Below, in pieces: positions 11,241-22,912 of a stretch of 64,000 bases of DNA (within the stretch, counting starts at the first letter, position 1; each line of letters starts with the position of its first letter). Source of the DNA: Artemisia argyi (Eukaryota; Streptophyta; Magnoliopsida; Asterales; Asteraceae); assembly GCA_030686995.1 (NCBI GenBank), contig CM060688.1, positions 201,972,718 through 202,036,717 on the forward strand, given 5' to 3'. The position numbers were made by a program, and so were the translations under genes. The notes under the pieces were generated by a model. It was given only the letters and a program-made list of their open reading frames with translations, was not told the DNA's origin and did no database searches.

Positions 11241-11682
11241 TTGATCAAAAAACGTAAAATTACTATGAGTAAAACTTAGGTTCGAGATGCACGACTCACA
11301 TGGCTACAACTTTGTAGTTCTGTGAAAAGACCAATAAGGACTTTAACTTGGTCGAACCTAGGCTTGAAGCTGCTGGAAATTTCCAGTTAGCTTTTTACAT
11401 GTTATTTGATAATTGTTTGTTTATGTTTGTTTGATAAGGCTTACGTAATCAAGGTTTCTTGATGTATTTGGTCCGACTTCCATGTGAAGGGGGAGCCAAA
11501 TTCAAACATACATAATTGTCCATAGTGGCCATGATGTAGGTTCCCAGAATCCATGTTGCATGATTAAATTGTTAATAGTTTAGTAAGTTTAATTAATTTT
11601 GCCATTTATTGTAAATTGCGACGCAAAATTGTTTTATGAAAAAAATAAGCTTGACTAATGATTATGAAATATCCACCCTTAA
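11241..11682. repeat. Spacer of the repeated Copia block
   Basis: Non-coding sequence repeated almost identically at 28471-28916 and 33238-33679. No frame is recognised on either strand. It links the minus-strand LTR end to the plus-strand integrase fragment in all three copies, so it was part of the duplicated block before it was copied. Confidence 0.7.
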
Positions 11683-12600
11683 AGAGATATGTGTTTTTAT
11701 GCAAAATCTGTTGATGAGATGAACTGGCTCTGGCATAGGCGTCTATCCCATCTGAATTGTAAGACAATGAATCAGCTTGGAAAAAGAGACCTAGTGGAAG
11801 GAGTGCCCTTTCTCACTTTTGTGAAGGACAAACCCTGTTCAACATGTGAAAAGGGAAAGCACCATCGTGTGTCTTCTAAAACTAAACAAACATTTTCAAT
11901 TTCTAATGTTTTCACATGCTACATATGGATTTGTTTGGTCTAGTGGACATTCAGAGCCTCATTGGTAGAAAGTATTCTCTGGTTACTATCGATGAGTTAT
12001 CTCACTATATGTGGGTGTTTTTCTTAAGAATGAAGAGTGATGCTACTGACGAGATCATTGTCTTCATCAAAAGGATGGAAAATTTGAATGATACAAGGGT
12101 TAAAGAACTCAGGAGTGATAATGGTACTGAATTCCGAAATAGTACGCAAGAGGATTTCTTTGCTGAACATGGTATCTCCCAAAACTTCTCATCAGTAAGA
12201 ATTCTGAACAAAATGGAGTTGTAGAAAGGAAGAATCAAACGCTCATTGAGGCAGCGAGGACTATGCTCAATGGTGCTCGTCTATCAAGCCAATTCTGGGT
12301 AGAATCTATCAGCCCTTTTTTCACTCAGAACCATACTATTCTTAACAAATGACGTGGTAAAACCTCATATCAAATATTCAGGGGGAGAAAACCCAATATA
12401 AAATTCTTTCATATGTTTGGGTGTCTTGTGTATATCTTGAACAACAAAGCTTAGCAAGAGAAATTTGACGCTAAAGCTGATGATGGCTTATTTGTTGGGC
12501 ACTCTACCATCTCCAAGGCTTTTAGAGTATTTGAAAACTATCAAATTATACATGTTTTATCTATCGAAATAGCAATTATTCATACCCAGTTTGAGCAATA
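11683..12600 (+). pseudogene. Ty1-copia integrase fragment, copy A
   Basis: The frame has a GAG_pre-integrase HHCC zinc finger (WLWHRRLSHLN ... CSTCEKGKHH), then the integrase core: LHMDLFG, ITIDE-like region, LRSDNGTEF and, after a frameshift near 12200, VERKNQTLIEAARTML, giving the D, D, E residues. It ends at FEQ followed by a stop at 12599-12601. Breaks: a 1-bp deletion near 11908 (TCTAATG, where copy C has TCTAAATG), a frameshift near 12200, and stops at 12350 and 12452. No reverse transcriptase follows. It is an orphan fragment propagated by segmental duplication. Confidence 0.85.
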
Positions 12601-12634
12601 AATGAATGTATTTAGTTACTTATTTTTTTGTAGG

Positions 12635-13115
12635 TTAAAATAAAGACCAGACGGAAACTGGTGAAAAAACGAACATTTGGTCAACATTTAGTCAATTTTC
12701 AAGCGCGCAACAATTTGCTGGACAAAACCCACAAAGTAATCTTTATGAAATTATCATAAAATGATCAAATGATGATAAAGAAATAGAATGTAGGAAGAAA
12801 CAGAACAAAAAACGAGCTAAAACAGACGAAAATAAAAGTCAAAATGAAAGCAGCATAGCTCGCGGCGCGAAAGGATAGGCTTGCGCCGCGAAGGAGAGAA
12901 AAATAGAGGCTCGCAACGTGAAGCTTAAGGCTAGCGGCGCGAAGCCTTTCTTCAAAAAACGGTTTCATGCATTTATACGTATTCAACACGTTTTGAAGAC
13001 TTTCACGGGCCAAAATCCTGTATTTGGATTCTATGCCGACAAGGATCAATCAATGGGATCACATGATCATCATTTAATGCTTGGAGCATTATTTGGAATC
13101 CTAAAAATACAAGGT
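12635..13115 (+). repeat. CNL-upstream repeat, copy 1 (orphan)
   Basis: It matches the sequence directly upstream of the CNL pseudogene (14225-14715) and, in part, upstream of the intact CNL (35215-35281 and 37087-37250). It includes the segment from CATGCATTTATACGTATTC to AATACAAGG. In this copy the TATA box found in the others (TATAAATA) is changed to CTAAAAATA near 13101. No NB-LRR sequence follows. It contains variants of a GCGGCGCGAAG word, also seen in the second copy. Confidence 0.8.
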
Positions 13116-13254
13116 TCCATGCTATGAACGAGGGTGTGCTTAAGAAAGCGAGCGTGCGGTAACTCTCTCAACTCCAACCCTTCTATTCGCTTAAGCGAAG
13201 AAAACCATCCGATGCACAAACCGACAAGACCGTGCCAACGGTTTTCCCAAACCG
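13116..13254. other. Unassigned sequence
   Basis: A short unique stretch between the orphan promoter repeat and the CCGGGT-rich repeat. No coding frame or known repeat recognised. Confidence 0.4.
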
Positions 13255-13615
13255 ATGAACAAAAAAAAAGAGGCCGTTGGAACCAATGTTTTGAAAACCG
13301 GGTTCGAAATCAACCCGGTCGAGTCACCGGGCAACGGGTCAACTAGTTCGACCGGTTCAACCACCGGGTCAACCCTGTTTTCAATTTATTATTTTTTTTA
13401 TTTTTTCGACAGGGTCAACCGGTTTGACCACCGGGTCAACCCGGGTTTTTATAAAAAAATTGAAAAAATGAAACCCGGCCGGGTTTTGAGAACCGGGTTG
13501 ACCCGGGTCACTCAAAACCCGGCAGGTCTAACTGGTTAACCCGGTTTTAGAATCCCGGGTTTTTATGACCCGTTTTTTTAGCCAGAACCGGTTGAACTGG
13601 TTAACCCGGCCAGGT
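13255..13615. repeat. CCGGGT/AACCCGG-rich repeat
   Basis: The stretch is packed with AACCCGG, CCGGGTT and GGTTGACC words in both orientations (for example ACCGGGTTGACCCGGG around 13490-13507), separated by a T-rich and an A-rich stretch. A shorter relative lies at 35281-35404. It looks like a degenerate non-autonomous element able to fold back on itself. Its open frames (13255-13539 and others) are composition artefacts. Confidence 0.65.
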
Positions 13616-13620
13616 CGACT

Positions 13621-13735
13621 GATGAGCTTATTAACTGTGTCCAATGACCCCGAGGACTCTGGAGCACATGGAGAATTGAATATGCTATACAACTTGAATG
13701 AACAGGAGTATATAACTTAGCAATACATGAAATAG
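13621..13735 (+). repeat. Copy of a fragment also carried by the MULE
   Basis: About 115 bp starting GATGAGCTTATTAACTGTG, closely matching 38139-38252 inside the MULE. In the MULE this stretch is open and reads ETDELINCGPMTPRTLEH before a stop. Here a single G is missing after TGTG, which breaks the frame. The parent gene is not recognised. Confidence 0.7.
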
Positions 13736-13736
13736 T

Positions 13737-14189
13737 ATGCTAGATGATTTCTTTGTTGAACATGGTATCCCTCAAAACTTCTCATCAGTAAGAACTCCTG
13801 AACAGAATGAAGTTGTAGAAAGGAAGAATCAAACGCTCATTGAGGCAGCGAGGACTATGCTCAATGGTGCTCATCTACCATGCCAATTCTGGGTAGAAGT
13901 TGTCTGTACTGCTTGTTTCACTCAGAACGATACTATTCTCAATAAACGACGTGGTAAAACCTCATATCAAATACTCAGGGGGAGAAAACCCAACATAAAA
14001 TTCTTTCATGTGTTTGGGTGTCCTGTTTATATCTTTAACAAGCTAGGGAAATTTGACGCTAAAGCTGATGATGGCTTATTTGTTGGGCACTTTACCATCT
14101 CCAAGGCTTTTGGAGTATTTGAAAACTATCAAATTATACATGTTTTATCTATCGAAATAGCAATTATGTATACCCAATTTGAGCAATAA
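13737..14189 (+). pseudogene. Ty1-copia integrase fragment, copy D
   Basis: The second half of the integrase core in one open frame: FVEHGIPQNFSSVRTPEQNE, VVERKNQTLIEAARTML (catalytic Glu region), then SYQILRGRKPNIKFFHVFGC and DDGLFVGH. It is the least decayed copy over this part, with no frameshift, but lacks the zinc finger and the two catalytic Asp residues. It lies directly upstream of the CNL-upstream repeat and the CNL pseudogene. The hAT MITE present at the same site in copies B and C is absent here. Confidence 0.85.
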
Positions 14190-14224
14190 ATGAATGTATT
14201 TAGTTACTTATTATTTGCATAAGT

Positions 14225-14715
14225 ATTTTTGTAGGTTAAAATAAGGACCGGACGGAAACTGGTTAAAAAACGAGCATTTGGTAAACATTTAGTCAATTTT
14301 CGGATGCGAAACAATTCGCTGGACAAAACCAAGAAAGTAATTTTTATGAAATTATCATAAAATGATCAAATGATGTTAAAGAAATTTAATGTGGGAAGAA
14401 ACAAAACAAAAAACGAGCTAAAACTGACGAAAACAAAAGTTGAAATGAAAGCAGCATAGCTCGCGGCGTGAAAGGATAGGCTTGCGCCGTGGAGTAGCGA
14501 AAAACAGAGGCTCGCAATGCGAAGGTTAAGGCTCGCGGCGTGAAGCCTTTCTTTCAAAAACGGTTTCATGCATTTATACGTATTCAACACGTTTTGAAGA
14601 GTTTCATGGGCCAAAATCCTGTATTTGGATTCTATGCCGACAAGGATCAATCAATGGGATCACAAGATGATCATTTAATGCTTGGAGCACTATTTGGATT
14701 CGTATAAATACAAGG
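14225..14715 (+). repeat. CNL-upstream repeat, copy 2
   Basis: Collinear with 12635-13115 and continuing without interruption into the 5' region of the CNL pseudogene. It appears to contribute that gene's proximal promoter. Confidence 0.8.
14703..14710 (+). promoter_or_regulatory. Putative TATA box of CNL pseudogene
   Basis: TATAAATA lies 239 bp before the ATG at 14949 and is conserved at 37228-37235 in the upstream copy of the intact gene. The interval holds a possible 5' leader. Transcription start not known. Confidence 0.45.
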
Positions 14716-14948
14716 TTGGTAATTATAAAATGCATAGATGTACTTCATTTACCAAGAAATTACCGAGTGGATAACAATTGGAACCTTATCCACCCAACGT
14801 CCACACAATTTCAATTCAAGATTACATATAGTCTTGGTCTTCCCTTTACTTTCATGTTCATCATCTTTTTCTTTCAATTACCTAAACCCTTGCCAAAGAA
14901 ACATACAGTCGTTTTCATTAAAATCCTTTTCCAAAGAAGATACTAACC

Positions 14949-17813
14949 ATGGCTGAAGTCCTTGTTAGTGCCGCCATGGAAGTGCTGCTTGAGAAGCTAC
15001 TCTCTGACCTGATCAACTTTGCTCGATCTGAAGAAATCAGTTCTAAGGTCAACAAATGGGAGAAAACGTTGCTCGAGATCAAAGGTTTGCTTACTGATGC
15101 AGCCCGGAAGCAGATAAAAGAGGAAGGTGTTAAAATGTGGCTGGCTGAGCTCCTGGATTTGGCATATGACATAGATGATGTACTTGATGGTATGGCCACT
15201 GAAGTCATGAAGCGAGAGTTTGAAAAATCTGAGGCCAGCTCCAGCAGTAGTAGTAGTAAGTTATTGAAGATGTTGCCAGCTTGTTTTACTAATTGCACTC
15301 CTCATAACATCATGTATGGTCGTAATATTAGCTCCAACCTAGATGAGATTACCACTAGATTGAATGGTCTTTTTGAGCGGACAAAGATTTTGGGTTTGAA
15401 AGAGATTCTGGGTTTGAAACCGAATGTAACAGTTGAAAGATCAAATAAGACGAATGTAAGATACCTTGAAACCTTACTGCTGCCAAATGCGTCTAAAATA
15501 TTGGGTCGGGAAGGGGATAAAGAGGCATTGCTGGGGGATGAAGGAGCATGCAGTTATCAAAATGTGAGCATTGTGTCGATTGTTGGTATGGGTGGGATCG
15601 GTAAAACAACTCTTGCCAGACTTTTGTACAATGACGAGAAAGTGAAGGGTCACTTTGAAGTCAGGGCATGGGTTTGTGTTTCCGATGACTTTGATGTATT
15701 CAATATCAGCAAGCAAATTTATCAAGCTGTAGTTGGGGTGGACGGAACATTTACTAGTCTAAATCTGCTTCATGAGGCTCTTAAAGAAAAACTTTCAAAC
15801 AAAAGGTTCCTCCTCGTTCTAGATGATGACTGGAACGAACAACACGGTACGTGGGAAGCCCTCAAACGACCACTTGTAGGGGCACCTGGAAGTAAAATCT
15901 TAGTGACAACCCGTAACACCACAGTTTCATCAGTAATGAACTCTGTTCAACATCACAATCTGGGGGTTTTGTCAGAGGAGCTCGCTCTGTCTTTGTTTGC
16001 TCGATGTGCACTAGATGAAGAAAACTTTGAAGAACATCAACAACTTAAGCTCATTGCTAAAGGTATTGTTGAGAAGTGTAAAGGTTTGCCTGTGGCTTTG
16101 ATAGCGCTTGGGAGGGTCTTGAAGAAGAAGGGAAATGAAAAATGGGAGGAGTTGCTGAACAGTGAGGTATGGAGTTTAAAAGATGAAAAGAACATTCTTC
16201 CAGCTCTCAAACTAAGCTATTACGATCTCCCTCCACATCTGAAACAACTGTTTGCATATTGCTGCTTTTTTCCAAAGGACTATGAGTTTAAAATGAATGA
16301 ACTGGTATTACTGTGGATGGCAGAAGGGTTTCTATCCGGAAGCAAGTCGATGGAGAGTTTGGGACGCGAGTATTTCCAAGAACTGCAGTCACGGTCTTTT
16401 TTCCAACAAATAGGGAATGATGAAACAAAATACACAATGCATGACTTGATGCATGACTTGGCCATAAGTGTGGCCGGGGAGTTTTTCTTTAGGTTGGATG
16501 AGAATATGGATCTAAACGGTAGGAGCAAAGTTTATGGAAAGTTCCGTCACTTTTCATTCATAGGACAACCGGATGCAGTATTCAGAAATTTAGATAGAGC
16601 TAGATGCTTGCGTACGTTCTTACCTGTGTCAGTTGGTTGGAAGGGACGCCATGCGTTGGAAAATGTTCGTGTCGAATTACTTCCCCAATTACAATTCCTA
16701 AGGGTGCTAAGCTTGTCTAGTTGATCAATTAGAGAGGTACCGGAATCCATTGATAAACTCAAGCATTTAAGGTACCTCAACTTTTCCTCATCCAGGATCA
16801 AAGTATTACCAGAACAAGTCAGTGAACTTTATAATCTTCAAACGTTGTTGGTTCGTAAGTGTTATGAGTTATCTAGCCTGCCAGCCAGTTTTGTAAAGCT
16901 AATAAACTTGTGACATCTTGACATAAGTCATACTCCATCACTGAAGAAGACACCTGTAGGAATTGGTGGGTTGACGAGTCTACAAACTTTATCCAAGGTT
17001 GTTATCCAAGAAGATAATGGGTTTAAAATATCTGAGCTCAAGGGCCTAAAGGATCTTCAAGGTGGACTTTCCATTGAGGGGTTGGAGAAAGTGATAGATC
17101 CAACCGAAGCAAAGGATGCCAATTTACAACAAAAGAAGGGCCTTGATGATTTGGAATTGTTATGAGGTAGTTCTCCTCTCTTTGGCGATTCTCATGATCC
17201 CTCTACAAAAGATGAAGTACTTGAAAGGCTAAGGCCCCACCATAAGTTGAAAAACTTGAAGATTATAGGGTATGGGGGAGAGAAATTTCCAAGTTGGATT
17301 GGGGATCCCTCGTCATCATCCTCTCTGAAGACTCTTTTGATCAAGGATTGCAAGAATCTAAAGTCAGTTCCTCATGGACATTTCCAAAGTCTCACATCTT
17401 TGGAAGAGCTGAAGATATATGGTTGTCCAAGTATGGAGTATTCATTTGGATGTGGGTTGTGGCCTCCTAACTTAAGGAGGCTAATAATAGGAGAATCAGA
17501 TCCTCGAGATTTTGGTGTTGATAACAATCAAAGACAAACTTTTGAATATAATGTAATTGAAGGGCTAAGGGCACCTCAATGTAAATTCCAAGTTGAATTG
17601 GGGAAATGAAAATTCCAAGTTGGATTGGGGATCCCTCATTTAATCAGTTAACAGAGCTTACGTTAGAAGATTGTGATAATTTTACTGAGTTACAAACAAT
17701 TGGGCATCTAACTTCACTTAGAGTTGTGAAGATTAAATCGTGTGATTCCCTGGAGAGTTACTGTTGTCCAAATAGTGTGGAGAGGTTGTCGATAAAGAGT
17801 TGTCGTTCAAATT
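14949..17813 (+). pseudogene. CC-NB-LRR (CNL) resistance gene, broken copy
   Basis: The N-terminal Rx-type coiled coil has LAYDIDDVLDGMATE (EDVID-like motif), followed by the NB-ARC domain: P-loop GMGGIGKTT near residue 213, RNBS-A, kinase-2 LLVLDDDW (usually DDVW), RNBS-B GSKILVTTR, GLPV, RNBS-D FAYCCFFPKDYEF and MHD. The first 591 codons are open. Compared with the intact paralogue it has TGA for CGG at 16722-16724, TGA for CGA at 16911-16913, TGA for TGG at 17163-17165, a rearrangement with frameshift near 17590, a 12-bp deletion ahead of the P-loop (paralogue EALLGKLLGDEG) and loss of one Ala before GAPGSK. Similarity stops at about 17813 inside the LRRs. The start context AACCATGGC is shared with the paralogue. 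Such proteins act as intracellular immune receptors. A truncated CC-NB protein could still be made. Confidence 0.95.
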
Positions 17814-18097
17814 GGTGGGATATGTACACGTCAAATAAAGCATGTCCGGGAATATGTGAGTCTATGGGGGCACACGCTTTATCACTTAGACACAATGTAT
17901 AATTAATAAGTTTATTAATTATCTATACTACATATAAAGCATATTAGACTCTCTCTCCAAAAAATTAAGATGTACAAAAAAGGATGCAAGGTTTACAACA
18001 CTTTAAAGCAAGGAATTTTCATAATTACAACAAGCAAAGCATTGTGTACAACAAAAACTAGCATGAATCGAATTTCAGACCACTTTCCTTAGAATTC
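17814..18097. other. Unassigned sequence after the CNL break
   Basis: It begins at the point where similarity to the intact paralogue ends. AT-rich, no recognised coding or element ends. Confidence 0.5.
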
Positions 18098-18316
18098 TAC
18101 ATTAATAACATTAAAAACACCCCTACACCCAATATTACAATCATTTAAACACAATGTACAACACTCATTCTACATTAATAGTATTAAAAACACCCCAACA
18201 CCCAATATTACAATCATTTAAGCACAATGTACAACCCTCATTATACATTAATAGCATTAAAAACACACTACACCCAATATTACAATCATTTAAACACAAT
18301 GTACAACCCTCCATCT
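18098..18316. repeat. 73-bp tandem repeat, three copies
   Basis: Units begin TACATTAATA at 18098, 18171 and 18244, exactly 73 bp apart, and contain ACCCAATATTACAATCATTT and CACAATGTACAAC. The copies differ at few positions. No coding frame. Confidence 0.85.
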
Positions 18317-18366
18317 TAACCTAGACACGAACCTGAGACCAAGACTCGACTCAATAAAACTCGGCT

Positions 18367-18924
18367 TAATTCGTTTAGAGTTTGCACACAAAAAGTTCAC
18401 CAAAAGTTCCTCCAAAGTTCCACACTAATGAATGAAAATTAGAAAAGTATATATAGATTTTTCATCCTGACGGCGTCACGTTATAGCTTGTAACGCCGTC
18501 AATTCGCCACCAAGATAAAATTCGTATTACCTAGATCCACTTTTGACGCCATCATGTGTAAATTAGCTCTGGGCCGTCACATGTAATCTAACCCTGACGG
18601 CCTTGGTGACGCCGTCAGGCTTCAATGCCTTGAAATTGTTCTGGGCCATCACGTGTAACTTGAATTATCCACCTCTTTGTCAAAGGGTGACGCCGTCACA
18701 TAGAAATGCATGACGCCGTCAGGTATGTTTCCAGCAAGAATTTGAGACTTTGTCGTTTTCTTTACTTATTTGCTCCAAAAATATCCAAATTGCTTCCTTT
18801 TCCTGATTTCTCTCCAAAAGTACCTAAAATGACAAAAGGAAAGATTTAGGGCAATATTTGATCAAATAATTTTGATTTAGGGATTAAATGACCCCCTAAA
18901 ACCGGTACACTTTTCGCCTCATCA
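18367..18924 (-). repeat. Athila 3' LTR, truncated
   Basis: It matches 27719-28279 in the 5' LTR. On the minus strand it starts TGATGAGGCGAAAAGTG at 18924. It includes the TGACG/CGTCA cluster (18468-18721) and the TATA-like stretch near 18447-18456, but homology ends at 18367, losing R, most of U5 and the terminal CA. Confidence 0.88.
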
Positions 18925-18945
18925 AATACCCTTACACTTGAGATT
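18925..18945 (-). other. Athila polypurine tract
   Basis: On the minus strand CTCAAGTGTAAGGGTATT precedes the 3' LTR start, and just upstream is GCTTGAGGACAAGCAAAT, the arrangement typical before Athila/Tat 3' LTRs. Confidence 0.75.
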
Positions 18946-19482
18946 TGCTTGTCCTCAAGCAAATGCGCTTTTATTCTAATCAAAATACAAGCTAGGGGTC
19001 ATTTAACACTAATATAAAAGTAATTTCAACAAATAATCATTTCACTTCAACCAAAATAAGCACGGAGATTATATACTAGCACCTCACAAATAATGTTTAG
19101 ATACTTACATCTCTCTAGTGTAATAAAGTATATATCACAATATGGAAATGGAAAACATCTTTCACTACCTGTCATAGCAAATATATTACCATAGGCTTGG
19201 GAAAGGATCAAACCTCCACCACTTGGCGTAAGCACCTAGGATAAACTATCAAAGAGATCTTTTAAAACGGTTATAACGTGAGGTGTAGGGATATGATAAA
19301 CACGGTTTTGTTGGATAAAGGCAATATTTACTGGTGGCGAGTTAATCATCTTGCTTAATTACATGTACAATGTGGAGTTACTAAGCCCAGACTCGACTCG
19401 ACTTAAGCTAATCATAAACTAACAAACTATGAAACAAACATAAAATGAATCGGGATGGTAGTCCGTATGTTTTTCTCTTTTT

Positions 19483-19545
<63 letters not shown>

Positions 19546-21367
19546 ACCATCCAAAATATTACATCGTAGGGAATTTACGTTCCCCTTACACTTGAATTTT
19601 TACATACTTTACAATTAACTATTCTAATGACTCGAATTAAGAAAATCAAAACACTTGGAGTACTTTTAAATATTAACGCACATATGGGGGTAATAATTGA
19701 CGTTCTTCCCCATTAATCCATAACAATAGTACTTTACCCATGAGTCCCAATAGTCCCAAAATAATATGTACAAGATATAACTCAACTTAGCAACCATGTA
19801 ATCAATTAGACAATTAACTAAGGGTTTAAACACATAACAATAATGCACTAAAGATGAGTGCATACAAGGAAGGCTAAGGCGATTTGGTTGCACATTTGGG
19901 TGGATTGTTAACAAATTCTATCTTTAAATAAAATGCTTAAAGTTATAAACGAAAAAGATAGGCTCGGAGGGGTGTACTAGGGGTATCGTGTACTAAAAAT
20001 GAGTACATCGCAAAGGTGTGGGAAAAATTAGTTGACTTTGCTAGTCAAGTAATTATGACTTCATTGGTCAAGTAATTATGATACGGGTTTAAACACAAGG
20101 GTGATCCTAATGCCTCTTATCATGTAGTAAATCCTAACTACACGAATATAGTCTCACTAACGGTCTCGGGATGCATCACTAACGCAAGTTCTAGAATCTA
20201 AATACTACCGGTACACTCATAAGCACTAATAATGGATGCTTTTCCTAACAAATCTAAAGGCGAACCTCACATATTTGGGTGGAAATTTTTTTTGAGTGGT
20301 ACGGTTTTTGTGCAAGTCATATAACTCCTATCCATGAGACGCTCATTAAGGCTAAAGTTTCACTCCTAAATGTTGTAAAAAAATTTAAATTTGGCGCTAA
20401 AATTGCCCTAACAAGTATTTCTCTCAGTTTTATTACACACCTACTATCAAACAAACAAACTCAAGTGCAATTGTATTCTCAAAGGTATCATTATTTACCC
20501 TCCCCTTACACTTAGGATGAACATTGTCCCCAATTTTCAATAAAAAAGATGTAAAAGTAATGCAGGTAAAAGAATGAAAACAAATACTCCCCTGATTCGT
20601 TCGGTGTGGATAATGTGTCAACAAGGTTAAATCTTCTTCCAAGAAAATGAACTGTGAAAGCTTCCCTTCAGAAATATAAATCATCTTCTTGTCCAATGTA
20701 ACCTGTTAAACCTGAGAAAACAATCAAGGCAAACCTCGCGTAAAATCTGCGGCAATCTATATATACTAAAGATATACTGCTTGTGGAATGAATGTTTGAA
20801 TATTTCCTGGAGTTTATAAAACTAAAAAATTAACAAAAAATTTAAGACTCCGGTATAAACAAAACTTGCAAAAATTTTCAGAATTTTTGTACCTGACGCC
20901 ATCAGGTTATAACCCCTGACGCCATCAGAATGTTCCTGCAAAAGTCTCATGTTAAGTTTCTGGAAAATTTGTGGAAAAACTTATGCCTTAATTCCTGGAA
21001 AATCCTGCAAAACATCATTATGACTCGATACAAGCATTTGACTCAAACAATTACTAATATACATGTTCATTTAATATTGTTGTGGTTCATGCTCAATTTC
21101 ATTCTTATAAACAAATTTGGGTCTACCTTACACTTAGCTTTTGCAAAATACCTTTATATGTAATTAAGACGAGGTTAAAAACAAGATAAAGGATTTTCAC
21201 AATTTATTTTGAAACATGAGCCACAAATAATAAAAATAAAGCATGCATACGCAAAAACAAATAAAAACAAACAAACAAACAATCAAACAAATAAAACTTG
21301 GGTTGCCTCCCAATAAGCGCTTTTCTTTATTTACGAGTCTTGTAGCTAGACTCAAGGTCACGGGCTA
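18946..21367 (-). other. Athila 3' non-coding region
   Basis: About 2.4 kb between integrase and the 3' LTR, without a credible env-like frame. It holds a (TA)n tract at 19482-19541 and, on the minus strand, further copies of an AAGTGTAAGG-like purine word near 19584, 20504 and 21123, resembling the true polypurine tract. Two CTGACGCCATCA words near 20893-20930 echo the LTR motif cluster. Open frames here are short and unrecognised. Confidence 0.6.
19482..19541. repeat. (TA)n microsatellite
   Basis: About 60 bp of uninterrupted TA dinucleotides. Confidence 0.95.
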
Positions 21368-22360
21368 TCACGTGACCTCGTCATTAGAGGTTATGTCCTC
21401 CTCATTGATCATATCATTACCGTTTTCTTGATAATGCTTAACGTGTTGTATGTTCACAGTGAATTCTCTACTCTCATCGTCCATTAACACTACAGCTCCA
21501 GTTTTAGAGGAGCTTTTCACGGTAAAAGGTCCATACCATCTAGATTTAAGTTTTCCAGGAAACTGCCTTAAACGAGAATTATATAGTAGAACCTTGTCTC
21601 CTTCTGAAAACTCCTTAGGTCTCTTAATTCGTTGGTCATGCCACCTTTTTGCTCTTTCTTTATATGTAACGGAGGATTCATACGTTTCCAGTCTTAATTC
21701 ATCAAGTTCCTGGAGTTGTAAGAACCTATTCGTTCCTGCAACCGTATAATCCAAATTACATGCCTTAAGTGCCCAATATTCCTTTTGTTCTAGCTCTACT
21801 GGAAGGTGACATGCCTTGCAATAAACCATGCGGAACGGGGTCATCCCAATAGGTGTTTTATAGGCAGTTAGGAATGCCCATAAAGCCTCATCGAGTTTAA
21901 ATGACCAATCCTTTCTGTTCTGATTGACCATTTTTTCAAGTATTCTCTTAATCGCTCAATTGGTGTGCTCTACTTGACCGTTGGTTTGAGGATGATAAGC
22001 GGTGGAGAATCAATGGGAGACTCCATATCTTTTCATGACCTTTTCCATTTGTGCGTTGCAAAAAGGGGTTCCCCTGTCACTAATAAGAGCTTTAGGGATG
22101 TCGAACCTAGCTAACAGTTTCTTTAAGAAATGAATAACCACCCTAGCATCGTTGGTTCTAAGGGCTTGTGCCTCTTCCCATTTTGAAATATAATCGATGG
22201 CCACTAAGATGTATTCGTTTCCCCCTAAAAATGGAAAGGGGCCCATAAAATCTATCCCCCAAACGTCGAAAACCTCACAAACTTGTATAAAATTCTGAGG
22301 GGCTTCATCCCTCCTTGAGATATTCCCAGCTCGTTGACAAGCATCACATGCTTGTATCAT
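21368..22360 (-). pseudogene. Athila integrase
   Basis: The frame from 22360 has [15 protein letters not shown] (end of the HHCC finger), [13 protein letters not shown] (first catalytic Asp), [11 protein letters not shown], and [21 protein letters not shown] (second Asp). A stop then intervenes near 22009, and the downstream frame 21931-21368 has [21 protein letters not shown] and the C-terminal [20 protein letters not shown] domain. The DDE Glu region (expected near 21935-22000) lies around the break. Non-functional as it stands. Confidence 0.9.
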
Positions 22361-22570
22361 CCCCTTTACATCACGAAATATTGTAGGACAATAGAACCCT
22401 GCATATTAAATTTTTCGTGCAGTAGTGTTTATTCCATGATGCCCCCTAGAGGGGCCTGAATGACATTCTTTCATGATCTTCATTGCCTCTTTCTCTGAAA
22501 CACAGCGCCTGATTACTTGATCAGGACATCCTCGGAATAAGAAAGGTTCATCCCAAAAGTAGTATTTTAG

Positions 22571-22825
22571 TTAGGCAAAGAACCTTTTTCTTTCGTGCCT
22601 ATTCATGTGTTCCGGAATGAGTCTGCTTGCTAGATAGTTAGCATAATCCGCGTACCATGGCTCAAAATCAGTTATTGACATGAGCTGCTCTTCAGGAAAT
22701 GAATCCCGAATCTCACTCTTATCAAGTTCACTAAGGCTTGGATTTTCGAGACGAGAGAGGTGATCAGCAGCTAAATTCTCTGCCCTCTTTTTATCATGAA
22801 TTTCAACATCAAATTCTTGTAACAA
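22571..22825 (-). pseudogene. Athila pol segment between RNase H and integrase
   Basis: The frame reads LQEFDVEIHDKKRAENLAADHLSRLENP, the typical end of the Athila RNase H/connection region (xFDxEIxDKKGxENxVADHLSR). Breaks on each side separate it from the neighbouring domains. ADHLSR is well conserved in gypsy elements. Confidence 0.85.
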
Positions 22826-22912
22826 TAAGATCCACCGAATTAGTCATGGTTTAGCATATTGCTTAGCAAAAAGGTATCGAAGAGCCGAATGATCAGTAAA
22901 AACGACCGTTTT

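Noticed and set aside
12765..13049. Minus-strand open frame repeated at 14366-14650, suggesting a conserved small protein
   Set aside because: The two frames are copies only because the underlying promoter repeat is duplicated; no start context, no motifs, and the third copy at 37129-37398 diverges.
13255..13539. Glycine/threonine/serine-rich open frames
   Set aside because: Composition artefact of the CCGGGT/AACCCGG repeat.
18098..18316. Regularly spaced 73-bp repeats considered as a CRISPR array
   Set aside because: The unit repeats entirely without unique spacers, and the genome is plant nuclear.
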